A DNA stretch of 64,000 bases. It comes from Blakeslea trispora. Lineage: Eukaryota > Mucoromycota > Mucoromycetes > Mucorales > Choanephoraceae. Below the pieces are notes generated by a model. That model was not told the DNA's origin, made no database searches, and saw only the letters and a program-made list of their open reading frames with translations. Position numbers and translations under genes: made by a program. The stretch covers positions 173,022 through 237,021 of the forward strand of contig JAIWNE010000044.1 in the NCBI GenBank assembly GCA_025331445.1, in the 5' to 3' direction. Positions 21,801 through 30,630 of the stretch are shown piece by piece. Numbering within the stretch: the stretch's first letter is position 1; each line of letters starts with the position of its first letter.

Positions 21801-23938
21801 TTAAAGGGACTCTTATTCCTGAGCAGAGCATCCCTCCTTTCTTGATCATTGTCGATCCGTTAAGATATATCCCTGGCAACGTTCAAAATGGTGAATTGAA
21901 GAACCCAGATAGTGAGGTTTACTTCCCTGAGAGTTTTTCTTTGCGTGTGCCTGCCACTGATGGTGCAGGAAGTGCTCCCAAAGCAGTAGAATACAGTCTC
22001 CATGCAAGACTGTATTCCACACATGTAACTGGGGTGCATTTCTTTACAATTGGTAAAATACCTACTGCCTTGGGCAAGCACGGGTTGTTCAAAATCGACA
22101 ATTTAGCTTTTGAAGCTAAGCATCTGAAAAATCTGGACAGTCTTAGCGAGTGCCCCTCTCAACTAAGAGTGGGAATGCATACAGTTGCAGCCTGTTACAA
22201 GCTCAAGTAATAAAAGTTATTTTTTTTTCTCTCATTAATTCTTAATCCCTGATAAAACTAATAGAAACAGTAGAACACAAAACAAAAATTTCAGAAAGCA
22301 ACGAGATACAAAGAAACGAATGAATATGAGGAACACTCATTGTATAGCTTATCAAAGTAAAAAGTGTAAAATGGTTCTGTCAAAGACTAGTGACGGCTTT
22401 TACTGAGTTGTCGTTTTTAAACCCCGGGTATACGGGAATGAGTATACGGGTTTTATACGGCACCGGTTGTTACCTGTCTTGATCTGAATTCCTTTACGAT
22501 TAAATTTCTTTGAGGCATAATCAGATAGGTGAGAATCAAAGGCACTCAAAATAGTAGGAGCTACATCATAAAGTGACATGCGTGTTTTTTCTACTAAATC
22601 GGGGTAAAGTCGAGAAATATCATCTGTTATAAAATCATATAATTCTGCTGAGAATTCAACACCCTTCTCAAACAACCCAAAAAAATAAATAAGAACATGA
22701 ATAAATGCTTATTTACAAAGCAATCTACTTTACTGTTGGTCCACCGCCCACCACAACAAAATGAAGACAATCTTCTTTTTCTTTGTCAGTCAAACCAGGT
22801 TGAGAAGCATATTCATAGCCTAATAAAACAGCTCATTTGCCCTTCATCTTTTCTTCATATTCAACATGCACTTACAATCGATCACTCGTTTTCTGATTCT
22901 TCTGGCATCATTCACTTCTTTCAAGAAACATGCGTGTTCCTTTACACCCGGAATACCAAATGTTCTTGAATATGCACCTACAGCAATGACCAGTTTATCA
23001 TAATCCAAAGAAAACTGTCTTTTTGTCAAGCCTAAAAGTTTGCAGTCAATACAGCATGAAGAAAGAAACAATGTATTGACAACCTTCTTCTTCAATATTT
23101 GAAGTACAATGAACCACTTGATTTTCTGTATCAATCGCATCACAATAGGCCTGATAGAAATTAGTATCGGATGAATAAGTCCTGACAGGCTCTGTGATAC
23201 ATCTGAATTCCAATGTACCAACTGAAGTACTATAAAAAAAAAAGCCAGTGAAAAATAATAAGCCTACTTTAACTGTTTCTTTCTATACTCTCTCTCTCTC
23301 TCTCTTTTTTTTTACCTTGCTAATAAAGGAGTGAATACAAAATGGTTTCTGATGATTAGTATTATTTTTTTTTTTTTCAAAAAAGTCAGTTACTATTGAT
23401 CTTTCTATTTGTAGTTTTGCTTTATTGTTACCTGGGTGATATGACTGAAATATCATAATTCTGTTTGTCTAAATCATTCATCAATCGAAATCCTACACAA
23501 CTTTGTCAGGCTCTTGCATTCTTTAGTGCCATTCATTGCAATTACCTACCCAGCCAGAACCTATTTATTTATAAAACAATATTTGATTAAATCACAACCC
23601 TTTGTCTTCTTTTCATCTATTGTACCTAAAATGACCACTCTGCCTAATGAGCAATAACAACAATAACTTAGTTGGACATGATTAAATCAAGTAAAGAAAG
23701 AGTTTACCTTGCGATTTAGCTAATGTTCTTGTTCTTGTTTGAATAAAGTGTTTGGCTAAATACAGATTTATCAGACATGTCAATTTCAATAGAAATTGCT
23801 TGAAATCATACATTGACCCGATAAATTCAAGGCTTTCTTCTGTTTGGCAATGAAAGATGTACAAGTAGCATTAAATCTCTTTTGAATAATAAATGGCTTA
23901 TTTCTGAAAATAAGTCGAGAAAACGATAGTTGGCTCAT
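18007..23938 (-). CDS. NDE1: Type II (alternative) NADH:ubiquinone oxidoreductase, 15 exons, intron 10 carries a MULE
   Basis: Exons 23938-23818, 23755-23708, 23643-23626, 23560-23546, 23492-23432, 23348-23316, 23229-23084, 23031-22876, 22819-22734, 22663-22474, 18805-18749, 18665-18572, 18519-18398, 18335-18303 and 18230-18007 sum to 467 residues with all phases consistent. The dinucleotide fold is RVVILGSGWVGFRLM. NHFVFTPLLASTSVGTLEFR, the second nucleotide motif VVVGGGPTGVEFSAEL, NVYALGDCAT and the C-terminal AYIGSYEALVDM, LSWFLWRSAYISKS follow the NDE/NDI family. It oxidises NADH and passes electrons to quinone without pumping protons, on the inner mitochondrial membrane (basic N-terminus). 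Two microexons of 18 and 15 nt encode the FAD loop. No EF-hand insert. The 3.67-kb intron 10 contains a complete MULE. Confidence 0.92.
19023..21032 (+). CDS. MULE transposase with N-terminal GCM1/WRKY-type zinc finger
   Basis: 669 residues, no introns or stops. The N-terminal zinc region (about 50-145) has KGCPTRYKKCLGAVYC, CVFF, KCMHCKQ, CDVRVVF and KCHGRHTHG, the cysteine/histidine order of GCM-type fingers found in eukaryotic MULEs. The catalytic core shows Asp in PIVTDVTYKA, Asp in LGMLMDYSAAQRLGF and Glu in SSNSVEAYHSALYR, with the insertion domain between the last two as in MULEs. The C-terminal 120 residues are acidic and charged. It would bind the terminal repeats and cut and join the element. 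The stop codon overlaps the next start as TGATG. Confidence 0.9.
   Translation: MLTDKEYRKLNYFKEQHPDGEYFEKFNIEPCKGQEKTFSKCNLDIGWALTEGIRKITKGCPTRYKKCLGAVYCENEDCVFFNKDRRPCHTLNLIKAQKCMHCKQTMKHISCDVRVVFTLIYDERDDITTCTVKCHGRHTHGVVPRLHLSGDQSKVLLDAVKDDQAKTPKNFSIGVTSRPGEFVQPAKEISSIMGNQDRAKYELYNAKAFLGISKNSDFLGDLGKIMNDYEGYIVHAQVGSDKNFMVAFSAPGIAQYKLPFSKQPIVTDVTYKAASTDKKYLCSSVIYVPELRKSVVFFQAIIGGLDANTFAQYFIKMFEHFEIKKDQFLGMLMDYSAAQRLGFLHAFNYYFFNSANGNGSQEQINEGIAHLKGCYMHYMQSVQRISKNHSAVPPNKQYEFLSLVYRLKRAEAQTTFLELLGEIYSKFPNCRRWLKWWMRSAVSSMTFKCQSLMKEALAMHPTRSSNSVEAYHSALYRTMPEAKSLAVSLRHVLQFAKGDLGLMKSYYEDGVASRYGSKKRYRKSKRLVHFYKESDSRAPDNSEALFGSEQSQLNRSKRREEEKEEQYFESIERESQKRKLASVEEDEGGILSREDQHEDTCQEVDVLIDDERELIYDAVIDLSGFGNGKNYIEEEDLEKIKKNFPNKGEDYSDVVDCLLCDHSERVVGT
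21032..22210 (+). CDS. MULE second ORF, ubiquitin-specific-protease-like (C19-like)
   Basis: 392 residues from the ATG at 21032 (MSQVSTEERTPSEKH). Its A is the last base of the transposase TGA. A Cys box NLYNSCFIDAPFELLLRC (about 80-97) precedes a CGTCG zinc-like pair and then PPFLIIVDPLRY. The distal part has YSLHARLYSTHVTGVHFFTI and LFKIDNLAFEAK. The order Cys, then His with HF, then Asp-Asn matches ubiquitin-specific and USPL1-type cysteine peptidases rather than Ulp1 (His, Asp, Cys). The probable catalytic residues are the Cys in NSCF, the His in GVHF and the Asp in IDN. No function is proved. It may remove ubiquitin or SUMO from the transposase or from silencing factors. A Ulp1-like domain is known in some plant MULEs; this fold order differs. 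Confidence 0.65.
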   Translation: MSQVSTEERTPSEKHIDDQVTSDIVSLSPSEIGFDFDSLPDYTETLDELPLNVVSATESIALIQDYKLNSNLYNSCFIDAPFELLLRCVLPYIQDSFQEACNQNNRFDRVLFDAFQEYLKGQGRNGNQIIRNFVWSESPFFTKGEEGCTYHCLEWFGDNLSTKVQSLFSFKKVYKFTHCSRSYMHSVIEESKNPMIACMRGDYPIMKQYFAAKRLRIGAEDAMRNLRRQFEDAYHKAVLYKTREGGSCGTCGDEGPLKGTLIPEQSIPPFLIIVDPLRYIPGNVQNGELKNPDSEVYFPESFSLRVPATDGAGSAPKAVEYSLHARLYSTHVTGVHFFTIGKIPTALGKHGLFKIDNLAFEAKHLKNLDSLSECPSQLRVGMHTVAACYKLK

Positions 23939-24903
23939 GGATAATTTAAAAGAAAAAGAGAATTTTTTTTTATCTTTCTTTAATAGATAATGTTGTCATA
24001 CATAAGTTTTCGTTCATGATTACATTATCGAATGACCCAAAAAAGAAAATCGGTCTAGTTTTTTTATCTCTCTTTCCAGTTTTCCTTTTATTATCAATCT
24101 CTTTTCTTTTTATTGATATTTTTAATCAACAATTCAGTTTTATCATTTTACTTGTTTTCATGTTGACAAGCATAATGTAACACAAATTCGCTTAAAATGG
24201 CCATTTTAATCATGACCCTGTGTTTTGTTTTTTAATCTTATTGTTGCCGGAGGTAGTAATTCTACTTGTATTTCTGGAGTGCCTGTAAGAAGCTCTGACA
24301 CACATACTTTTGTTGATCTGAATCCCAGCACCGAAAATAGTAAGCACGTTGTGAGGATAGAGTAGATTCAATATATCTTTCAACCATATTGATGTATCGT
24401 AAGCTAGATGCATCATTAAATCAAGACATTTATTTAAGACACAATCCTACTTTGTGTCACCAAGCTCAATTTATATTGACAATCTCATTCTACACTGAAT
24501 AAAACCCTCTCTTTAATCTTGTTTAACTCATCTTGACTTAACAGATAAATTACATATAAAAAGTTTGTTTCAAGTCAAAGGCAAATAAAATACACCTTTT
24601 TCACATCCCATACTTTTGAACTTATAATAATCCAAAAGGGCTATAAAGTGTTAGCTATAGTCAAGGAAGTTTTACAAGACAGAGAATTCGGAAGTTCAAA
24701 TAGGTATAAAAGACCCCATACAACATTAGTGGAGAAGCTGGGCGACCTCTTTGAACAAGATTGCTAAGATCAAATAGTACATACTTTATCAAATAGCTAT
24801 AGGTAAAAGAAGAATCAAAGGCCTATTTCTGTACAATTTGATAACCAAGGCGTACTATCTAGTCAAGGAAAAATAGAAGTCAAAACCCCATTTATTTACT
24901 TAA
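23939..24903. other. Intergenic, no host gene seen
   Basis: AT-rich, with no supported ORF. 24720-24742 reads TTAGTGGAGAAGCTGG, similar to the presumed primer-binding region after the gypsy LTR at 30481 (TGGTGGAGAAGCTG), so the end of a decayed LTR may lie near 24720. Confidence 0.4.
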
Positions 24904-26504
24904 GTGTTCATAATGTCACTGCTGATATTGGACAAGGAGTCAAAAGAACAGCTTGCAGAAATGAATACAAAGGCTGCTCCTCTTTTTACTGGTTCTGGCT
25001 TGTATCAAGACCCTCTGAAGTTCCTAGAAAAATTTAATAAAGCTGCAAGATGGAACAATTGGTGTCAAGAGGACAGAAAGAAGGAAATATTCATCCTATG
25101 CTTTGAAGGTGCTGCTGAACGATGGGTCTCAAATCTCAAGTACAAAGACCACGAAAAGTTCAAATTACTTCCATTTGACGATGGAACTGAAAATTCAATA
25201 ATTGGACAATTCAAGAAAAAATTTGTTACAGAACAATGGCGAGAAATATATTTGAAACAATATGAAGAATACCGCCAAGGGCATCATGAAACTCCATTGG
25301 AATATCTAGAGAATAAACGTTTCTTGTTACAAAGAGCGTGTTTGGTAGCTAATGATAAGTCGGATAAGCAACAAGTCCGTGATGTTTTGAATGGTCTTGA
25401 CCCAAAGGTATATCAGTTCTGTGATCAAGCAATGAAAGATCCATATCGCTCAGAGATCAGAGAAGACGTCAAGAACTTGGACGGCTTGAAAAAACTGTTA
25501 GTATGGGCTGAAGGTGTATTATAAAATTCTTACAAATCCATAGCATTTCAAACCGATCACTTGGTTCAACCGCCCACAACAACTTTTGTACAAACTGAAA
25601 AATCTGTTTGCTCGGTCATGACAAATGTAAACAAGGAAAAGGCGTCTGTGTCACCCAAGGATGTTGATCCGTTTCAACAGAAGGTGTTAAACTCACTTGA
25701 AACACTTCAGAATGATATAATGACAATCAGAGACCGTGTTACTGCTTTGAAGAAAAATTCGGTTAACAAGACGATCAAATGTGCTAATTGTCATGAACAA
25801 GGTCATTTCAAGAAGAACTGTACTAAACCTTGCAAGTATTGCCATACAAATTCACATAAACCATACGAATGCCCCAAGTTCAAGAAGCAGAACCACAGTC
25901 AAGTCAACTGCGTGGGAGCTACCAGTGACGACGAACAGGATTTTCAGTAGGGCTCCCCTCTAGGTCATTAAGTGGGGAGGAGCCTACAAATGAAACATCA
26001 AATCCTAAATAAGAAGAAATCAACGTAACTACTCTGTGCGACAATGAACCTGTTTATGCTGTGAATACTCAAGGAACCCAAACAGTACATAAGCCTAAGC
26101 TGTCACCTGAAGAAAAACATTCGATTCAATTGAAAAATCTTGAAAAGGCAAAAGCAGCCAAGGCATTCTACAAACAAATGGACAATGAGGCAAAAGCGAA
26201 AGGCGAAATCCCTCCTTCCGTGTCAAGATAATTGGAAAGAGAATTCCCTATAATGCTGGATGCTAAAACAAAAGAAGCCAAGCTAGTAGATCATAGAGAT
26301 ATACTGTGGGGTACTCAAGTGACTATGCCTTTGCCACAAATACTCTATTATTCTCCAGATCTTTGGTACCAGTTTCTTCAACTACTTGGAGGTCAACCGG
26401 CTTCGCAGAAGAAAAGGCCAATGGGTTCTATGGTAAAAGAAGACGCCATGGAAGGAAATCAAAACTGTCGTATTTGGGCATACAGAAGCCAGAACGATTT
26501 ATAA
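24904..26504 (+). pseudogene. Orphan Ty3/gypsy-type Gag fragment
   Basis: 24904-25524 encodes a capsid-like Gag (KAAPLFTGSGLYQDPLKFLE, AAERWVSNL, EQWREIYLKQYEEYRQG). After a TAA (25522-25524) the same frame continues to 25950 with two zinc knuckles, CANCHEQGHFKKNC and CKYCHTNSHKPYEC. Further remnants (EEKHSIQLKNLEKAKAAKAF, then after another stop LEREFPIMLDAKTKEAKLVD) run to 26504. No protease, RT or integrase follows. A leading LTR is not clear. It is a dead 5' fragment unlike the two other Gags in the window. Confidence 0.8.
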
Positions 26505-28252
26505 TCGGAAATTCAATTAATCATCATCAAAGGTTATTTTGACAGATAATGTCAAAATAACAATAAATCAAATAATGTTCACAAAGTTGGAAAACTAAAA
26601 TCATTTCAGATATTACCAGAGGTAATCCTGAAATCAAACATCTAACAAGCATTGGTAAAAAGCGATGATATGATATATAAAGCGTTCAATGTGCCTAGCT
26701 AACACATTGAAAGCATGATCAGATTTATATTCATTGACTCTCTTCTCATCAATAATTGAAACGGCTATATGACATGACACATGTGATAGCAAGATGGTTG
26801 CATAGGCCTTATAATACAAGGTAGTAGCATCTAACAGAACAAGCAATGATTCTAGAGATTTCATTATAAGAAAAGACTAAATCATTACTTGGATAAAGAT
26901 AGTTCTGAGACATAATTACAAAGGGCTTGTCTATCCTTATCACCTAATCTAAACTGATCTAAACATCCAACGAAACAAGTGAACAAGTATGAAACAGTTA
27001 TGCCTGATATATTGAAACACTAATCAAGATTAAAACATATCTTGTCGAGCATAATTATTATCTCTCCAAGATATAAATCAAGTAAACAATATATCTCCAC
27101 CTTATTCAAGGCGGGGGATGAAATCTGGCTACAGCCATCTTTCAATTAAGGTGACCAGTCATCCTAGTAGGAAAACTGCTCATACAGATAAAATTATAAC
27201 GGAGTGATTGATTGAAACCGAGATAGAAATAATATATAAACACAACATGGACTTGCAGTAGAATTAGTTCTCTCTCTTTCTTTTTAATAAAAAAATCGAG
27301 TTCCCTCTCTTTCTTTTTAATAAAAAAAATCGAGTTCCCTCTCATTGAATCTATTTGAGACTGCAAATATCACAAAAACATTTCTTTGGATACCGCTGTA
27401 TCGAACGATGTATCGAACAACACAATAGTTGACATGTAACCTCTGTCTAGACTCAGATCATAAACTACCAAATAAAGAGACGTATTACACAGTCACTTGT
27501 AACAGAGCTATATGTAGTATCTCGGACACTTCATGATCAGACGGACTCTCAAATATCTGCTCAGCAAGAAACACCCAACTCTCACACTAAAACTGTTAGC
27601 ATTGATACTAACAGTTAATAGTAATTAAGCAATTAACATCAGATATAAAAAGGCTGTATTATTATGTTCTTCATGTTCTTTATCTCATATTGAATACTGA
27701 ATATTGAATATCATAATAATACAGATTATTGTGGAGTTTTAATAAGTAACAAGCTTCAGAATATTACACTATAGAATTGAGTGTCTAGCCTGAAAACCAA
27801 ATGTCACTGCTATCATTGCAGGATTAACAAATAGAATATCTAGACTCACAATAGTTACAAGATGTCATATGATAATGATGGTGATATTAATATCTCAAGT
27901 CTTGTAGAACTATGAAGATGTCACTGCTTAATTATTTATGTCTCAATGCAAGAAGTCATAAGAGTTGGCCTGCTATAAATAGTTGTTCATTGGTAGATAA
28001 GATAAGGTGTAACGAAGATAGACATTGTGCATCGAAGACCAAGTCACTTTCCATCATCAATGGAATAATATCAATAGAGATAGATTCTTGACTAGTTAGA
28101 AAGCTTATTCAATTTACTTTGAACTTAATCCGGACAAAACAATAAAAGTTGAGTCTTAGTCGTACTTTGTCTCTTTTGTTACTGCTGAGAACCTACTTAT
28201 ACAACATTTTTTACGACTACTCCTGCTGTGTTGACCCTGTGCAAGATCTATC
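26505..28252. other. Gene-free stretch with LTR-like debris
   Basis: No ORF of coding character. TGTTAGCATTGATACTAACA at 27594 is an inverted repeat (TGTTAG...CTAACA) and could start the LTR belonging to the Gag at 28253. I could not find the other copy to prove it. Confidence 0.4.
27264..27343. repeat. Two tandem copies of a ~38-bp unit
   Basis: GTTCCCTCTCTTTCTTTTTA followed by ATAAAAAAATCGA occurs twice head to tail (27266 and 27300), with a third partial start at 27336. Confidence 0.7.
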
Positions 28253-29695
28253 ATGAACTCTTCTACTGTTGCTGCTGTTACTCCCACTATTGGTGGACAA
28301 GATTTGGTTGGCATGACTCCTATGGTAATTGATACTATAGACACCTCTGGTGCTAAAATAATACAACTAAATGACACGATCGATGAATTGTGCAAGCGAA
28401 GACAGACTTTGGCTGACAAATTGACCCAAGCTGTACTCGAGACTTCTGGTGCTGTTGCTGAAGAAGCTCAAATGACCATGGACAAAATCACTCTCCAAAT
28501 TGACGCTTTGAGAAAGGTATTGTTCAATCTCACTTCCTCAGATAGAGAGAAGGAAAAGGCTACTAAAATAAACTTCAGTGATCTACCTTTGTTCCAATTA
28601 AAATCTCAAGAAACATACTGGCCGAATCACATGAAATATGCTTCTGTTGAACACTTCCTTAAGACTTTTGTGAAGGTCATCGTTGCTTCTGGTAATAATA
28701 TTGAAGATGTATGGTGTCGTTACATCTGTTTGACTCTCCCCTATGACTATGACTCGTGGCTTGAAACTGACTTGAAGCAAGGTAAAACTTGGAAAGATGC
28801 TCAAAAATTATTTGTGTCTAGATTTGGAAACCTGAAAGCCCAAGACGATGCCATTCGCCGGTTGTACAACTGTTTCATGCGTCGTGATGAAACCATTATT
28901 GCCTATACTGCCAGATTCATCAAGACCATGCATGAAGCCGGACGTGACCAGACTGACACCACTCTTGCTAACAAGTTCCGCACTAGCCTACTCCCACGCT
29001 TTTAAGAAAACATTCTGACAATCATGGAATCAAGACATGATGCTGACTATATCTGGACGGTTGAAGAGATCGCCACTGTTGCCAAGAAGGTCTTTGGATC
29101 TTACCCCAATGATGAACATGTTTTCCCTGCTGGTGCCAAAAGGCGCAATGATGAACAAGATGCATAAGAAAAGAAGAAGACCCACCGTGACTTTGCTGCT
29201 GCTGGTTCTCGCTTTTTTTGCCCAAAGCATGGAGGTGACAAGGCGAATCACCACGCCAGGGACTGTTATTCCAGTCGACGACCCACTCATCATACTTTTT
29301 TGGGTGACAAGAACGTGCCTCGTAGGGCCGCTGATACTAATGTCAAGACCACCCCCTGTTTTTATTGTAAAAAGCCATATAATTATGTCCATACTTGTAA
29401 TGAATACCGCCAAGCCAAGGCCAAGCAAAACAAAAATCAAACCCGTAATGTCTTGTCAATGATAGCTAGTAATGATCATAGCTGCAAAGAACAGGATGAA
29501 GATGAAGTGATGATGAACGCTGCCGCTGCTGAAGAACTTGCAGTTGAACAAGCGATTCAAGATTGCTAAATTGAATGTAAGACAAATGAGACAAATAAGG
29601 ATCCATTTCGCTTACTAACTCCTCTTATTCTAGAAGGAAAAAATGAAGAAGTCAAGGTCATAGGCAAAATTGACACTGGCGCTGACATCTCTTCA
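28253..29695 (+). pseudogene. Second orphan Gag with zinc finger and start of protease, truncated
   Basis: One reading frame runs the whole length, with stops at 29003, 29164 and 29567. The Gag capsid region ends AYTARFIKTMHEAGRDQTD. Past the first stop come DYIWTVEEIATVAKKVFG, a Cys/His region CPKHGGDKANHHARDC, a knuckle CFYCKKPYNYVHTC and finally VIGKIDTGADISS, the start of an aspartic protease (DTGA). Sequence identity to retroelement stops there at about 29695. Different family from the Gags at 24904 and 30631. Confidence 0.75.
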
Positions 29696-30200
29696 AATCG
29701 GGAAATTTTGGCTGGGATTTTTATTTTTTCTAAAATGAAATAACCCCGATGCAGATCCGGCTCATTTTGAAGTAAAATGCTTCAGATCTGCATACGTTTT
29801 TTCATTCGTGTAGTAATTTTTCACCAAAAATAAGTAAACCTGACGCAAGTGAAGTAATTTTACTTCAAAAAATAAGTAAAACTAAAGTAAATTAAAAAAA
29901 CCTTCCTTTGCTTTCCTTTACTCTCCTTCGCTCTACAGCACTCTACAACCTTCTACAACACTCTACAACACTCTCCATTATACAATAAAATAGGTCAAAC
30001 TGAAGCTTCTTTTATTTGTTTTTGGTTTTTTTAAACCAATAAAATTGCATTATATTTATTCGATTACATCTGTTTAGGGTTGTTTATTGCATTGCAGTAT
30101 ATTATAGAATAAGTAGTATCGTTTACAGTCCGACCTTGATTTAGTCATACGGTAGGTGGAGGCAAATTCTATGACAAAATCAAATTATGACAAAATAAAA
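29696..30200. other. Non-coding junk including a pogo-type terminus at 30126
   Basis: CAGATCCGG..., CAGATCTGCAT near 29754 and 29783 forms an imperfect hairpin. ACACTCTACAAC repeats at 29937-29970. From 30126, TACAGTCCGACCTTGATTTA with GTCATACGG, then TATGACAAAATC repeats, matches inverted the terminus ending at 45980. The gypsy LTR starts right after it at 30201. Confidence 0.5.
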
Positions 30201-30480
30201 TGTCGTGAGTCCTGACACAGCCACTGGTTCGGAACTCTAATCTTTCTCTTCTTTGACAAGCATACTCAGATCTTACCGCAGCTTCACCGCAGTATATTTT
30301 GATATAGTTAGCTTCTTATATATATAACCGCAGTATTTCTAAAAACATATAAATATCTCAATTATTCTATTCAATAAAATACAATCATTATTCTTCTATC
30401 TTAAAATAAAAACAAGTCTTTAGTTTCCATTTTCTAAATTCTTATTCTTTATTTTTCAGTCCGATTCCAAGCTTATTTTA
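30201..30480 (+). repeat. Gypsy 5' LTR
   Basis: Starts TGTCGTGAGTCCTGACACAG and ends before TGGTGGAG. Contains TATATATATAACCGC as a possible promoter box and CAATAAAATACAATC as a possible poly(A) signal. Confidence 0.92.
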
Positions 30481-30630
30481 TGGTGGAGAAGCTGCTCTTT
30501 CCCTGCACCCATACTATCTAAGCTCTACCTCAATCAAATTTTCTCGGTGTTTATCGCTACTACTCAATCAATTCTCTCGGTGTTTATCGCTACTATTATC
30601 TCGGTGTCTATCACTTCTTAACTCTATACA

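Larger units (their letters stand above)
18892..22464 (+). mobile_element. Mutator-like element (MULE) with 9-bp target duplication
   Basis: GGTTGTTAC occurs at 18883-18891 and 22465-22473. The ends read GAGGGCAGATAAAACCCG and, reversed, GGTGCCGTATAAAACCCG, followed by a shared TATACTCATTCCCGTATACC. 9-bp duplications and this size (3573 bp) fit MULEs. It encodes a DDE transposase and a second, protease-like ORF on the plus strand, opposite to the host gene. Both ORFs are intact. Confidence 0.9.

Noticed and set aside
27594..28160. 5' LTR of the Gag at 28253
   Set aside because: A TGTTAG inverted motif fits an LTR start, but no second copy exists in the window to prove its limits.
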